A stretch of 64,000 nucleotides of DNA from Aphanomyces cochlioides (lineage: Eukaryota > Oomycota > Saprolegniomycetes > Saprolegniales > Verrucalvaceae), in NCBI GenBank assembly GCA_019828595.1, contig JAHQRK010000014.1, positions 1,054,001-1,118,000 on the forward strand, written 5' to 3'. Below are positions 12,534 through 23,493 of the stretch, one piece after another (within the stretch, counting starts at the first letter, position 1; each line of letters opens with the position of its first letter). The position numbers were made by a program, and so were the translations under genes. Under the pieces are notes generated by a model that saw only the letters and a list, made by a program, of their open reading frames with translations, searched no databases and was not told the DNA's origin.

Positions 12534-14038
12534 TTAAGCTTCTTTCTTTACTTCTAGAGCATGCTTAGCAGCCCGTAAGAAGCCACCCCATGCTTCCTTG
12601 GAAGGAGTTGTCATACTGTACAAGTGTCTTGTGTATACATCGTCTTTGACATTGTCTGGATAATTGGAGAGATCACATCCCCATGACTTGGCCTCTACTT
12701 CTCGTGGTAGTGGGCCATCAGACTGTCGTCCAAACATATGTGAACAAAGCCCGAGCAATCTTAGTCGCGTCATCTGTGGGGCTATTTGATCCAGGACAAC
12801 CCTACGGTCGAAACTGAGCTCCGAAATAGAATTGAAATGGCCATACCATGTCATTGTTTTAATATTGACAGCATTGGCATCTCCAAACGCTTCGTCTTGT
12901 GGAATGTTTTGCCCCACGATGACAATTCGCTTCCGCGGCGCGTCGTGGAATGTCCTATATAGTATATTCTGCACACGGAGAAGCCCACGTTCGTAAGTGC
13001 GGCGGACGTAGCTCATTGACGTTGATATTTGGCCTGCCAGCTACATTTAAACATAAATTAGCATTCTTCTTCGAGTCAGAGATGTACCTCTCGGTCAATC
13101 AAGATGGCTGATCCTTCAAAATGATCTGTGTTGCTGAGTGGTTTAACCACGTGTTCATGAACGGCAGCATGAGCAGCACTTAGATCTCCAGGCAGATTAA
13201 TTTCAAGCCCAATTTGTAAAACATCCAGTGCATCCAAGTCAATACGAGATGCTGCTAAGAGACCATCGTCGCTTGTCGACATGGTGTGGGTGTAGAACGC
13301 GTACTTTTGAAACATACTCTCGGTATTGTGGCCCAGAACAAGTGTCAGCCAGTCGAGACCATGTTTCCTGCAATCTGGGGGTGCAAGAAGGTTCACATGA
13401 TTCAAGCACAAGCCAACGGCTTGAAATGTGCTTGTTGGATCCTACAGTGCCGGCTTGAACGGGGCATAAATATTGCATCACAAAACCTGTGTCACGAAGG
13501 CTGTCGAGACCCATTGAGAAAGGCGGGTATACAGGCGTTTCAACTGCTTGACTTGCGTGATGAGCTGCGTTCTTTCTTCTACTGTTCGCATCTTGTCGTC
13601 TTCGAGAGATTGCGCCACGTCGTGCCACTCAAGCAGCAAATCCATGGGTTTTTCAGCTCGATGGTTTAATTGATGAAGCTCGCGTTCTAGAGCTTGCAAC
13701 GCATCGCGAAGCTCGATGCTTTCAACTCTGACCTTCTCTCGACGTAATCTCTGTGTTTCCATCTTTCTCTCAAGCCTCTTGCGCTTCTTCTCGACCCAGA
13801 CATCTTTGTCCGTAGCTGTTGCTTTGGCGCTCTTCATGATTTGGGCGTCAATTGTTTTATCCGGACAACTGGACTTTCCGGATAGACGACCAAATCTGGC
13901 CAGAAGAGCATTCCACATGGATGCGGCCGTGTGGACCGACAAGTTTCCAGCCCCTTGGAACGAATTTGGCTCTCGATGGCGTCCCGCGCGGTGAAGCATT
14001 AATGCTGTCGTTGTCAAGACATCGAAGTTTTGGCTCAA
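12534..14038 (-). CDS. Oomycete coiled-coil/START-like family protein, divergent copy
   Basis: There are three exons (14038-13487, 13441-13088, 13040-12534), all in phase 0, encoding about 470 aa. An N-terminal extension is followed by a strongly basic/charged coiled coil (KKRKRLERKMETQRLRRE), then a WHDVAQSLED region. A LDWLT block and an ILYRTFHDAP...VGQ block align with the paralogues at 26.2, 29.3 and 35.2 kb, although overall similarity to those is low. The layout (bZIP-like helix plus a C-terminal domain of START/lipid-binding type) resembles the M96 mating-specific family expanded in oomycetes; I infer that family from pattern and cannot confirm it. Function is unknown; a regulatory or lipid-sensing role would be speculation. 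Introns are 45 and 47 nt. No lesion was seen. Confidence 0.7.
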
Positions 14039-14579
14039 TGTACGACGCCCTCTTGAAATTAGCTCCGGCTGGCATGTTGTAAGGGGCCGTGGCTAACATC
14101 TTGGAAGCAGTGATTGATTGCGCTTTCCAATTACTCAAAGCAAGGCTGTGGTCAGTAGCAGCCTAGCCGATAATTTTGCAGCTACGAAGAGTGCCTCAAG
14201 GAGCTATAGTGGGTCACATGACTCAGCATGCCCAGAGCGACCACGCTATTTTATCATACTACAATATACTAGTACTGCAGTAGTAAATCATATCCAGCAC
14301 ATGCAAAATTTGGCGTGCTTGCTGGAACAAGCCCAGCAGCAGTTTTCTATCCTAACGCCAAATGATACGTACAAATAATGGAAACCACCTCACTTTCATC
14401 TTCAAAATGGCACCAGAAAATTTCAAAGCTGACGAAGATGAGCTTCTTGACGCTTTCATTGAGCAGCTGAATGAGTCATTTGAAATACTTTTCAAAGTGA
14501 GTGCGGTCAAACACATGGCTTGGCTGTTGTAAAGCAGTTGTTTAAACAGCAATGAGCAACACGGTCTTGCTTGGAGCCG

Positions 14580-14668
14580 GGGAGAAACTAAGGAGCACCC
14601 AAATCAGGGCTCCACAATACATGGTCATATGGATGACAGGTGAGACAAGGAAACCGTCCCACTTATTG
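14580..14668 (+). repeat. Left terminal inverted repeat of the MULE
   Basis: This 89-bp segment matches the reverse complement of 20692-20780. It begins GGGAGAAACTAAGG and ends with CCGTCCCACTTATTG. The adjoining outer 9 bp are the target-site duplication. Confidence 0.85.
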
Positions 14669-15466
14669 GCAGCAGTTGGATTGTGTACATGTATTGGTGC
14701 ACACACTGACTACAGTATCAGCTAAATTACGAGACCAAAAGGCAGAGTTCATGGCAAGTACATGAGCAATAACAAATCCATGAACAAAGCATTCAAATAA
14801 TACAACTCAAGACCACAACAGTCGTGTACAATGTGGACACAATGTGAAATTTGACCGCAAGCCATAACAATGACAGCTACCGAGGAAAACACTGTGAAGG
14901 ATATCATGTATAGACACAATTGAAAATATATATTTCTATGAACTTGTCGTAAAAGCTTACTAGTATTCTACTTTACCGAAATACTTCACGGACCAAAGAC
15001 GAAAGAGGAGGGAGAACCGGCTCACTGGTATTAGGCTGGGCTGCATGATTAAAATCGACAATTTCTGGCCAGATTGGCTCTCTTCTGGTGGAATTGACCC
15101 CATGATTCGTTTGATGGCTACGAGTACTTGCCCCCGCCACTTGGCGTCGAACTAACGTTGCCGGCTCTAGAATTCGATCGTTTCGCGAGTTGTACGAGTG
15201 TGGACGAATCCACCAGTGCGGATCAAAGTCCGTAGGGAGAAATATTTGCCTTCCGGACGATCGAATGAGGTTTATAATTTCGTGAATACATGGCCGACCA
15301 TTAATAGCACGAAATGTGCCCTCGCATGGAGATATCTCGCGACCTCTTGCAATTGTCGTTTTGACTTTTTTAAGTAAAACATAGATCGCAGAAAGAGCCC
15401 ATACAAAAGTAATTCGGACGACACCGGAAAAAATCCTTCCATGAAGTAGATATGGTGTTACTACAG

Positions 15467-15674
15467 CGTTGTGCTCGATACGCCATGTAAGTGTATTTGA
15501 AGTAGTACTCCACCAGTGCATGAACGACTCAATGAGATGCAGTAAATCACCACGCGAATTCATTCACCATCGTTGTGCTCGATACGCCATGTAAGTGTAT
15601 TTGAAGTAGTACTCCACCAGTGCATGAACGACTCAATGAGATGCAGTAAATCACCACGCGAATTCATTCACCAT
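15467..15674. repeat. Exact-looking 104-bp tandem duplication inside the MULE transposase
   Basis: The unit 15467-15570 is followed immediately by 15571-15674, both beginning CGTTGTGCTCGATACGCC. Because 104 is not a multiple of three, the duplication by itself would break the transposase reading frame. The two copies appear identical, so the event is recent relative to the other decay. Confidence 0.9.
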
Positions 15675-17074
15675 CGTTTCATTTTAGCATGCGTCCCCTT
15701 AACAATACTGGTGTCTTGATATCCTCGGTGCTTGTAACTTTTAGTCCAGCACTGAACCAGCTTGGTCCTGTAAGGCCACCAATGTCGGTCTAAGTAGTCA
15801 GCCATCGTCAAGCTCATTGTTCGCAAGGCACTGCAATTGAGAGAAAACTCGGGGATCGTTTTTGAATTTATAGTTTGTGAGAATTTAGACATAAACGAAT
15901 CAGTCTCAGGTGAATTCTTGAAACGCGGACCCACGTTGCTTGCGTTTTCAACTGGAATTTGGCCAAGAACTCGCCTCGACTTGGCAAGAACATTATTAAA
16001 CATGTGCCAATGGCAAATAATGCTTGGTATATCACGGAAAACAGAGCTCAAAGCATTCAAACACGCCAAGTCGCGGTCTGTAATAATAATGTCGGGAGTG
16101 TCAATTCCATGTGTCTGTTGTAAATCTTTGAGGGCTCTGAAAGCCCAACAATAATCTTCCTCAGTTTCGCCACGCATTAGACACTGAGCCACTGGAATTA
16201 TTGTATTCAATCCTGAAATTGCGACAATGTTGAGCAATGGCATGTTATACGAATTCGTTTTATATGTACAATCGGCAATTAAGACTGAGGGCCATTGCTT
16301 GTAAAGCTGAATCATTGTAGGGTGAGCCCAAAAAATGTATTGTAGCTGGTTGGACTCAGGGTGGCAGCCATGACTGTAGAAGAAACCATTTCCACAACGG
16401 TATTACGAGACAAACGTTGGTGACGATTTTTTGATTTCCTGTTAGAAATATCCTTAGCAATCATCAAGGAGTGTGAATTCACAACTTGCATCGTAGCATG
16501 AATATGAGAGGTTGGAATGCCAGAGGTTATTTCCAGGTCCATAAGTGCTGCAATGGAGGGGACAGGCGGTTGCACAAATGAGGCAGCAGCTCGACGACGA
16601 TGGTCTGGATGGACAGACGCATGATTCGTCGGTGGGTGATTGTGTAAGGTACTACCATCTCTTGTATATACTATATTCCATTGATTTTCGTTAAACACAA
16701 TTTTGATCCTCATGAGGCATCCAATTTTCTTTGACCCACGCAACATTCTTTTGCGATCTTCATATCGTAGTTTTCGTGTATTTTTCGGATGACCCCCCCC
16801 CTGTCACACATGTACAGTACTTCAGTAGCCGTCTTTTTCTTGCGAGTCACATTGAAACCATTCATTAACGTCCAGTCATGCAACGAAGTCAAAGCATCGT
16901 CTAAGGAGGAGAAAGACTTGATTGGAGGCGGTGGAATGGAGTGGGTTCGACCGTCACCAACTGAGTGTAGATGTTCTTCATTATCAAAGTCATCAAGCTG
17001 GGAGTCGCCAGTGTCATCATAGTTAACGATAACCTGGGAGGTGTCAGGACCACCATTAGGGTAAACAGAGCAAC

Positions 17075-17262
17075 TGCCAATGGGAAAAAAGGAGCCATCA
17101 CCAGGATAAACAGAGCCACCACCAGGAGAAACGGAGCCACCAAAAGGAAAGACGGAACCACCAACAGGAAAAAGGGAACCACCACCAGGAAAAAGAGAGC
17201 CACTAACAGGAATAAGGGAGCCACTACCAGGAGTAAGGGAGCCACCACCACCACCTAGATAG
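17075..17262. repeat. Minisatellite encoding Gly-Gly-Ser-x-x-Pro repeats
   Basis: Roughly 18-21-bp units of the type CCACCAACAGGAAAAAGGGA repeat here about nine times with drift. On the minus strand they encode a degenerate GGSLFP/GGSVSP repeat at the start of the MULE transposase frame. This low-complexity leader is probably not part of the folded transposase. Confidence 0.75.
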
Positions 17263-17363
17263 AGGGAACCATCGCTAGCAGATAAAAAACCATCGCTAGG
17301 GGTGACTGAGCGAGGGCTACCAGCAGGGCAACCAGAGCGAGCATAGCTGATGCGGCGTTGCAT

Positions 17364-18455
17364 TTCTCAAGTAAAGTGAAGAATAAAAAGGCACCGGTAA
17401 CTGTTTGCGAGTAAAATAACCAATTGGAAGACAGTACGCCCATTCCCTGCGAAATCTACCAATGAAATCGAGGAAATTTGGGATAAATTTCAACCAAGTA
17501 ATATGGAGGGGATTTAGCCAATTAAGGAGAAGAAAAATGGGGAACAGACGTCGTAGCAGGGTTTTGACCAATTAAAACTAGAAAGGCAAATAAATTAAAG
17601 TAGCAGTGTTGTAACCAATAATAATTAGATAGACAAATAATTAGGATTTCATGCCTACAAGTAAGTACATGAACAATTTTGAAAAAATATGGGTAAATGA
17701 ATTCGAAGCTGGTTTTCAACCAATAATATTACGAATAGGCGAATGTATTAAATTTTTATGGACGAAAACAACAATATATGTATGTATGTAAACTGTACTA
17801 CTCGAACGAGTCAATAAACAAGTGCTCAAATCCAAAAATGTGAAAACCAATGCCCACTTGTTAAGGTGGACGTTCGCCTCGTGGTAATTCGCCTGGACCA
17901 CCGGGATGTATCTTACACTTGGTGCTCTCAAGAGATCCGAGTGCTGCTATGTGCCGAGCGAACTAAAGCCGTATCTCTCGGCGATAAACCAGAGTAAACC
18001 TCAAAGATTTCTCGCGGAAGTCAATGCGACTCCCATTGTGAGTGTTGCTGAGGCTTTAGTTAACACAATATCGATTAAATCTGCACTTGTGGTTCAGTGT
18101 TTGGAACAACCACAGGCACTGGAGACAAGAACGAATGTTGTAGTTGTGTTAACGTTAGGAGATAATGCAATGGGAAGCATTGGCTATTCCGATAGGTTCT
18201 TACTTACATTACGACCGAATGCCCGTTGTTCTACAAATCTGAGACGAAGCGCTGTACATTAATATCTGTATGACAATCAACCGTTCGACACCATTTATCA
18301 CTTCAGCCCTGACTCTTTTCGTTTATAATCTTGGCAAGTTCTACGACGTTATCTCTGTTTTAGCCACGGTTTAGCAAAATAAGTTGCCAAGATTATAAAC
18401 TAATAGAGGTCACTCGTCGGAATCTTTGAACAAAAGAAATGATAACAATGAATAT
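17364..18455. other. MULE interior upstream of the transposase
   Basis: About 1.1 kb of AT-rich sequence between the transposase start and the piggyBac insertion. A plus-strand frame at 17906-18262 (118 aa) shows no recognised domain. It may be a remnant of a second MULE gene or chance; I make no call. Confidence 0.35.
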
Positions 18456-20547
18456 TTATCCCTTAGTCGACGACGGATTCGATGCAAAAATGCATCACAA
18501 TATACATACAACTTTCAATATTAAATTGAAAACACATGAAACTTGTACAGTATGAAAGATCAACCATATGATGCCGATCACCCCTTTTGGTGGAAATCAA
18601 CGAAGCAATTGCGTTTTTTTGATAAGCACAGAGCAACTTTGCAGTACGAGCATACAATGTCAGTTTGTGGCGCTAGCCTGGGCTCATCGGATGCTGACAT
18701 GTTGAACCGACACAAGAAACAACGAGTTCTAGTTTCAGAGTACATTGGCAGGTGATCGGCAGGATGGAATCGACATTTAGGCAAGTCGGTCATTTTAGTT
18801 GTAATGTATGCTGTTTGTTGAGGTGCGATTGGCCTGTCTAGTACAACAGCTGACAGACGACGTCGTTTCCGTGTCACACCATCGCCAGAAGCAGCAATAA
18901 TGAGAGCCCAAGCAAGATCTAAACGAAAGTCTTTGTGGCTAGATTTGCCTGGCATCACTTTCCGAAACATAGTGAAAATATTAACAACCACAGTATCATG
19001 CAGCCAAAAGAAAAGAGGCATCCAAGTTCGAAATGTTTTGAGCTGTAATGAGTAGTAACTTCGATATTGATCGCAGATGTCGACATTGTTCATGGAGTGG
19101 TTGTAGTCATCAATAATTCGAGGAATTTCAAGTAATTTTCTACTTTGATCTCCAAAGACTTTTCGTACGGTGTTTGCATTCGTTGATGTCTCTCTAGGGC
19201 GAGTTCTATCTCGTTCTATGAACCATTCAGGGCCATTTACATGATGAATTGTCGATAGCATTTGAACAGGACCATTATCCATCCAAAACACGACCAAAAC
19301 ATTACCAACATCCATAAATTTCAATGTGTTCCAGTAGACTTTTAAACTTTTCTTGCCACGAAATTTCATTTCCTTTGGATACAACTTAGAATTTGAACGG
19401 ACTGTTCCGCAAGCACCAATGCCAATACCTCTTAAATACTCAAACAAAGGGATAGTTGAGTAGAAATTGTCCATAAAGATATTGAACTGCTTTCGTGAAA
19501 ATGGCAGTGACTTTGCCAAGTGAACTACAATTGACCCAGTGTCATTTAAAGTTGTAATGGGTGCAACATCTGGTTTTTCAATTCTTGAAATGAATTCAAA
19601 CGCAAAACAGTATCCATGACCACAAAGAGATATGACTTTGAAGCCCTCAGAAATAGGCTTGTTTTTAATGCGTACTCTATGGGAGCTGCGCCCTGCAAAC
19701 CGTATCATCATTTCATCAACGCTCAAATCGGTCTCTGGGACATAATATCGTTGGAAATTCTTTTTCAAATTCGACGCTAATGGCTCCACTTTCGAGAACC
19801 ATGTGGTTTTGGGATCATTAGGATTGGACACATGAAGTAGCACTTGATTTCACGAAAGCGATCGCGAGTCATGAAATCACAAAAGGGGGTATCGAGGACA
19901 TTTATTGTCGATTTTCCAACAATCCAAAGGAGATGATACAGAAAAGACCCCCATGTACAAAACAATTCCAATCCACACACAAAGTTCGTTGAATGAGATC
20001 GGATTCCAGTCAATCGCACCATTTTTTGCTGCATAGATGTTGGTGTTTGTTACAATCAACTCCAAATCATGGTGAGTAATGAGTAAATGAAACAAACTAA
20101 GAGGGGTAACAATGTCACGAGGTAATTGAGAAGGAAGCGTTAGGATAGCCTCATGACGAGGAAATTTGGGCGTAATGGGGCTGTATGGGTTGTTAGGTTC
20201 TGTTTGAGACTCGTCCATCATCTCGTTTTCGGAGTCGCTATCGATATTGCTTGTGATGTCTTCCATCAAAAGACGGTGCATGGTTGATGCTACACGCATA
20301 GTATCCAGGTCATATGTCGAGTCGTCGACACATGGTTCATCGCTGGAGTCGCTCATTTTCGCTGAATACGTTACGCTGTCGTTTCAAACGCAATTGATCA
20401 TAATCAATTATGATTGGCTGAAATGTCCGTTTTTCGCTGATCTAATTAGATTTTCACCAATCGTTGTTGTTCAAATTTTATGATTAAAAAATTACTCCAA
20501 ATTTCATTTGTGATGCAAACTTGCATCAGCCGCCGACTAAGGGATAA
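18456..20547 (-). mobile_element. piggyBac-type element nested in the MULE
   Basis: Both ends carry TTATCCCTTAGTCG(A/G)CG in inverted orientation (18456 onward and up to 20547), followed inside by a small palindrome near GATGCAAAAATGCATCAC (left) and GTGATGCAAACTTGCATC (right). A possible 4-bp duplication ATAT flanks it; this is not the TTAA typical of piggyBac, so the exact termini are uncertain. The element contains a DDE_Tnp_1_7 transposase in pieces. The flanking MULE sequence on both sides shows it inserted after the MULE. Confidence 0.75.
18578..20356 (-). pseudogene. piggyBac transposase, two frameshifts
   Basis: The N-terminal piece (20356-19877) has an acidic start and CVWIGIVLYMGV. 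A middle piece gives CDFMTRDRFREIKCYF. The C-terminal piece (from about 19843 to 18578) has the DDE core: LSVDEMMIRFAGR, FNIFMDNFYST and NNVDICDQ, followed by a Cys/His-rich C-terminus (CFLCRFN, CSYCKVALC) typical of piggyBac. The frame shifts near 19892, at a C-run in codons for CPRYP, and back near 19835. The two shifts are opposite in sign and about 57 bp apart, so everything outside that interval stays in one register. As it stands translation stops at PRYPLL. Confidence 0.85.
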
Positions 20548-20691
20548 ATATAGTATTAGTCCTAAAAGTATTCGAATTATGGGGGTACAGTATATAACTG
20601 GTGTTTTTATTCATCATTTCCAAATATATTGATACCTCTATAAATTCATATTTATATTTATATAATTTTATATAAGATGCATTGTTTCAAT

Positions 20692-20780
20692 CAATAAGTG
20701 GGACGGTTTCCATGTCTCACCTGTCATCCATATGACCATGTGTCGTGGAGCCCTGATTTGGGTGCTCCTTAGTTCCTCCC
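20692..20780 (-). repeat. Right terminal inverted repeat of the MULE
   Basis: This is the inverted partner of 14580-14668. On the plus strand it runs from CAATAAGTGGGACGG to CCTTAGTTCCTCCC. It is followed by the second copy of the 9-bp duplication TTGGAGCCG. Confidence 0.85.
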
Positions 20781-20789
20781 TTGGAGCCG

Positions 20790-21184
20790 ATTGTTCATGG
20801 TCATCTTGAGCCACGATCGCAACAACTTGTGTTCAATTGAATCATCATCAACAAACAAGTCGATAAAGTTCATGAGACGCCTCTACTTGGAGCGGTATTT
20901 GGCTGACCACGCCAAACTCTATTCACCACGCCAAATCCAGTGGAATTCTAGTTGAGTTTGACCTTTGCTACGCTAGGACGCCAAACTTAACTTGGTTGTG
21001 CATGCTCGAGCATATTCAATGGTACAGCCTGTGTTTCATTGTGGGCGATTCTGTAGTTGAGGACACTTCTGGCAGAGAAACCTTGCGGAGAAGAGGTGTC
21101 AAATCATTCATGCTGTGAGGATTTAAAATGCCACAATGTTATCCGTTCATTGTTTATGTTTTCGTGTGTGTCGAGAGCTCACTA
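20790..21184. other. Host DNA between the MULE and pogo elements
   Basis: About 395 bp with no supported gene. It ends in the TA at 21183-21184, which is duplicated by the pogo-like element. Confidence 0.5.
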
Positions 21185-23270
21185 ACGTAAATCACCAGTC
21201 ATTGCCCTCAATATCGACCCCTTAGCTTTTTTGCCATATCTTACGATCCATAAAAGATTGGCCGACCCACGACACATGGATGTGTCTGAGAAACGCAGCT
21301 CTATAAGACAATATAAATTTGTACAGAGTTTGCATCATTCACTATCGTCCAGCGCGGCTCGAAGACGAACCATCGACCTTGAAAAAATCAGTGTTTTGCC
21401 CCCTTTTATACTTGATTATTGTATGAAGAGGGCAGACACTGAACAGTTGGCCAAAAATTTAATTGTTCACAGAAATATCCTCTCAAATTTAATAACACCC
21501 CTATCCCTGCCCAAAGTTATTCTATTTCACAAGTTATGTGCTCAAAGAGGAGATGAGTCACTTGCTGAATTACGCAACGGGTGATCTGGACTGGCAACAG
21601 ACAATCGATGCGATAAAATCTTGATTCTGCTTGATCAAAGCATGTAAATTTGGACATTATCGTCAGGATTGAAAAATGACTCACTGGGCTCAACGGCAAC
21701 TACCTTCGATCGATGTTGTTTTGGCCTTTTGGACTTTCGTTGTGGTCGAATGGGCTGCTCGTCCAACATCTGTTCCGCCAATTCCTTCGTCAACAGCCTT
21801 CCCGCGACTTCAATTGTTTTTCGCTTTCCAGTCGGCTTCTTGGTCTCTGGTGGCAATACGAGCACTTCAGTTTGAATCATCTCACGATGGCGCAGCCATA
21901 ATCCGTCGAGTTCACATGACTTCGTCTCGTTTGCAGTAAATAGAGACAAACGCTTTTCCATTGCAACCCAAGAAGGGGGGTAAATGCCGCAAGTTCGAAA
22001 ACCCGACACCACATTTATAGACGATATTGAGTGAGTCCAAGCAGACTGCCACCGAACAGCCATAGGTTTAGAAACATTGCTTGACGGCGTGGTTACCATA
22101 AACTGAAATAGATCACGTCTCAACTTTTTCTTGTACGGACCAAAGACAGCGACATCGAGAGGCTGCACCAAATGTATAGCGTTCCCAGGGAGGCACACTA
22201 ATAAAATCCCAAGCTTCCACGCTTCAAACCCAATCACAGGGTCCGAAACGTGAGCTTTATAGCCATCAAAGACAAGGACAAGAGGGCGTTCCACAGAGAG
22301 CGGTACATTGGCAGCCAGAAACTTCAACCACTTGCGAAAAATTGATCCATTGATAAAACCACTGTCGCTTGCCGTAACCGACGAATTTGGGATGGAGTAT
22401 TCGTCGGAAATCGTCTTGTCGATACGCTTGCCAGGAAGTATGAACAGAGGGGGGATTATATAGCCATTGGCACTCGCACAAACCACAATAGTGAGATGGA
22501 AATTGGAGGAAATGGTCTTCGACCACACATTTGAGGAGCCTTTTAGTGCAATCACTCATCGTGACTTGCGTCGAGAGCCAAAGCCTGTTTCGTTCATGTT
22601 AAATATCCTATCCGACGACAATTTATTTTCAATAATGAGTTTCACCAGGGTATGAAAGAGAGTTTTAACACCGTCCAAGTCGATTTCATTGCGGACTCTG
22701 GAGATAACTTGCGATTGACGTGTCGTCAATTGAGGATGCCTATTCATGAATCTCGTACACCAACCTTGAGTCATTTCAGAGATTCCAAGGAGCTGACAAA
22801 CTTCATTCGCCTTCATGAGGACGTCTTGCCGGGCCACAGGAAAGCCATCCCGTTGCATGCCCAAAATCCATTGCACAATCTTTTCTTCACAATCTGGTGG
22901 CAGAGTTGGCGGTGGGCCCATACGGCTTGCCTTAATTGGCATCCCACGGCGATGCATGGACATGTAGTACTTTAATGTGCGGTATGGTATTCCTGTCGAC
23001 AAACTCACATGCTTCTGCTTCTCACCAGCCAGGACTCTGTCGATAGCTGATTGAATCACTTCAGACGTGTGCTTGACGTGGGTTGGCATTGCGAAAATGC
23101 TGATCCGATGTGTATGTGGTTTGAAGGTTTCTCTCCATCAGACTGTTTAGCCAATCATAATCAAATAAATCCCCCTAAAAGGAACGATTGGTTATAATAG
23201 AATAATTAGACACGTGAAAAAGAAAAGGGGCAAACGACTGAAATCGAGGGCAAAGACTGGTGATTTACGT
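21185..23270 (-). mobile_element. pogo-like (Tc1/mariner superfamily) element
   Basis: It is 2086 bp long. The terminal inverted repeats are about 28 bp: left ACGTAAATCACCAGTC then A and TTGCCCTC; right the reverse complement with two differences. TA dinucleotides at 21183-21184 and 23271-23272 are the expected target duplication. It encodes one CENP-B/pogo transposase on the minus strand. A 117-aa frame at 21231-21584 on the other strand within the element has no recognisable identity. Confidence 0.85.
21635..23089 (-). pseudogene. pogo/CENP-B-type DDE transposase, inactivated
   Basis: From the ATG at 23089: a psq/HTH region (HVSLSTGIPYRTLKYYMS), a CENP-B-type HTH (WCTRFMNRHPQLTTRQSQ), and then the DDE domain with FNMNETGF, LVLVFDGYKAHVS and QPLDVAVFGPYKKKLRRD. 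Two lesions are visible. The first catalytic Asp, normally in FNMDETGF, is Asn (AAC), and a TGA follows RRKSR at about 22556-22558, in the same frame as the rest. Apart from these changes the frame is open to 21635, so the element died recently. Confidence 0.9.
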
Positions 23271-23493
23271 TAACATAATTCTTTGGTCCGCCAATGGCGA
23301 AGTGAACAGACAGACACACTGATCCAGGTTGCAAAGGCATTGATGATGTGCTGTTGAATCCATTGGAGCTGCGCTCCAGTGTTGCTGAAGTTTCTTTTGC
23401 AGAAGGTGAGAATGAACCACTAGCAGGATCAGTCTCAACGCGTGGCATGAAGTCTCAATAACCATACTGGAGTAAAAAGGATAACATTATCAC

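Larger units (their letters stand above)
14973..17363 (-). pseudogene. MULE transposase with FAR1-like N-terminal domain, multiply disrupted
   Basis: Pieces in order (minus strand): 17363-16710 holds a Gly/Ser/Pro repeat leader and then a FAR1/WRKY-like region; 16746-16312 continues that domain (YTRDGSTLHNHPPT); 16315-15668 is the MULE catalytic core with VLIADCTYKTN, DIIITDRDLACLNAL and ICHWHMFNN (first and second Asp and following His motifs); 15563-14973 is the C-terminus with CEGTFRAINGRPCIHEI. Breaks: a frameshift near 16744, another near 16390 (the frame for SNQLQYIFWAHP lies out of register with the upstream piece), a TGA after KMKRW, and a 104-bp tandem duplication. The host element is therefore non-autonomous now. 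Confidence 0.85.
14580..20780 (-). mobile_element. Mutator-like element (MULE), decayed, with a nested piggyBac
   Basis: The ends are 89-bp terminal inverted repeats: left GGGAGAAACTAAGGAGCACC..., right the reverse complement with few mismatches. They are flanked by a perfect 9-bp direct duplication TTGGAGCCG at 14571-14579 and 20781-20789. Nine-base duplications and long inverted repeats are hallmarks of Mutator elements, and a MULE transposase lies inside. The element spans 6.2 kb, of which about 2.1 kb is a later piggyBac insertion, so the original was about 4.1 kb. The transposase is broken in several places, so the element cannot move by itself. Confidence 0.85.

Noticed and set aside
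16384..16400. An intron to explain the shift within the MULE transposase
   Set aside because: No GT-AG pair near 16390 restores the frame for SHGCHPESNQLQYIFWAHP, so I treat it as a frameshift.
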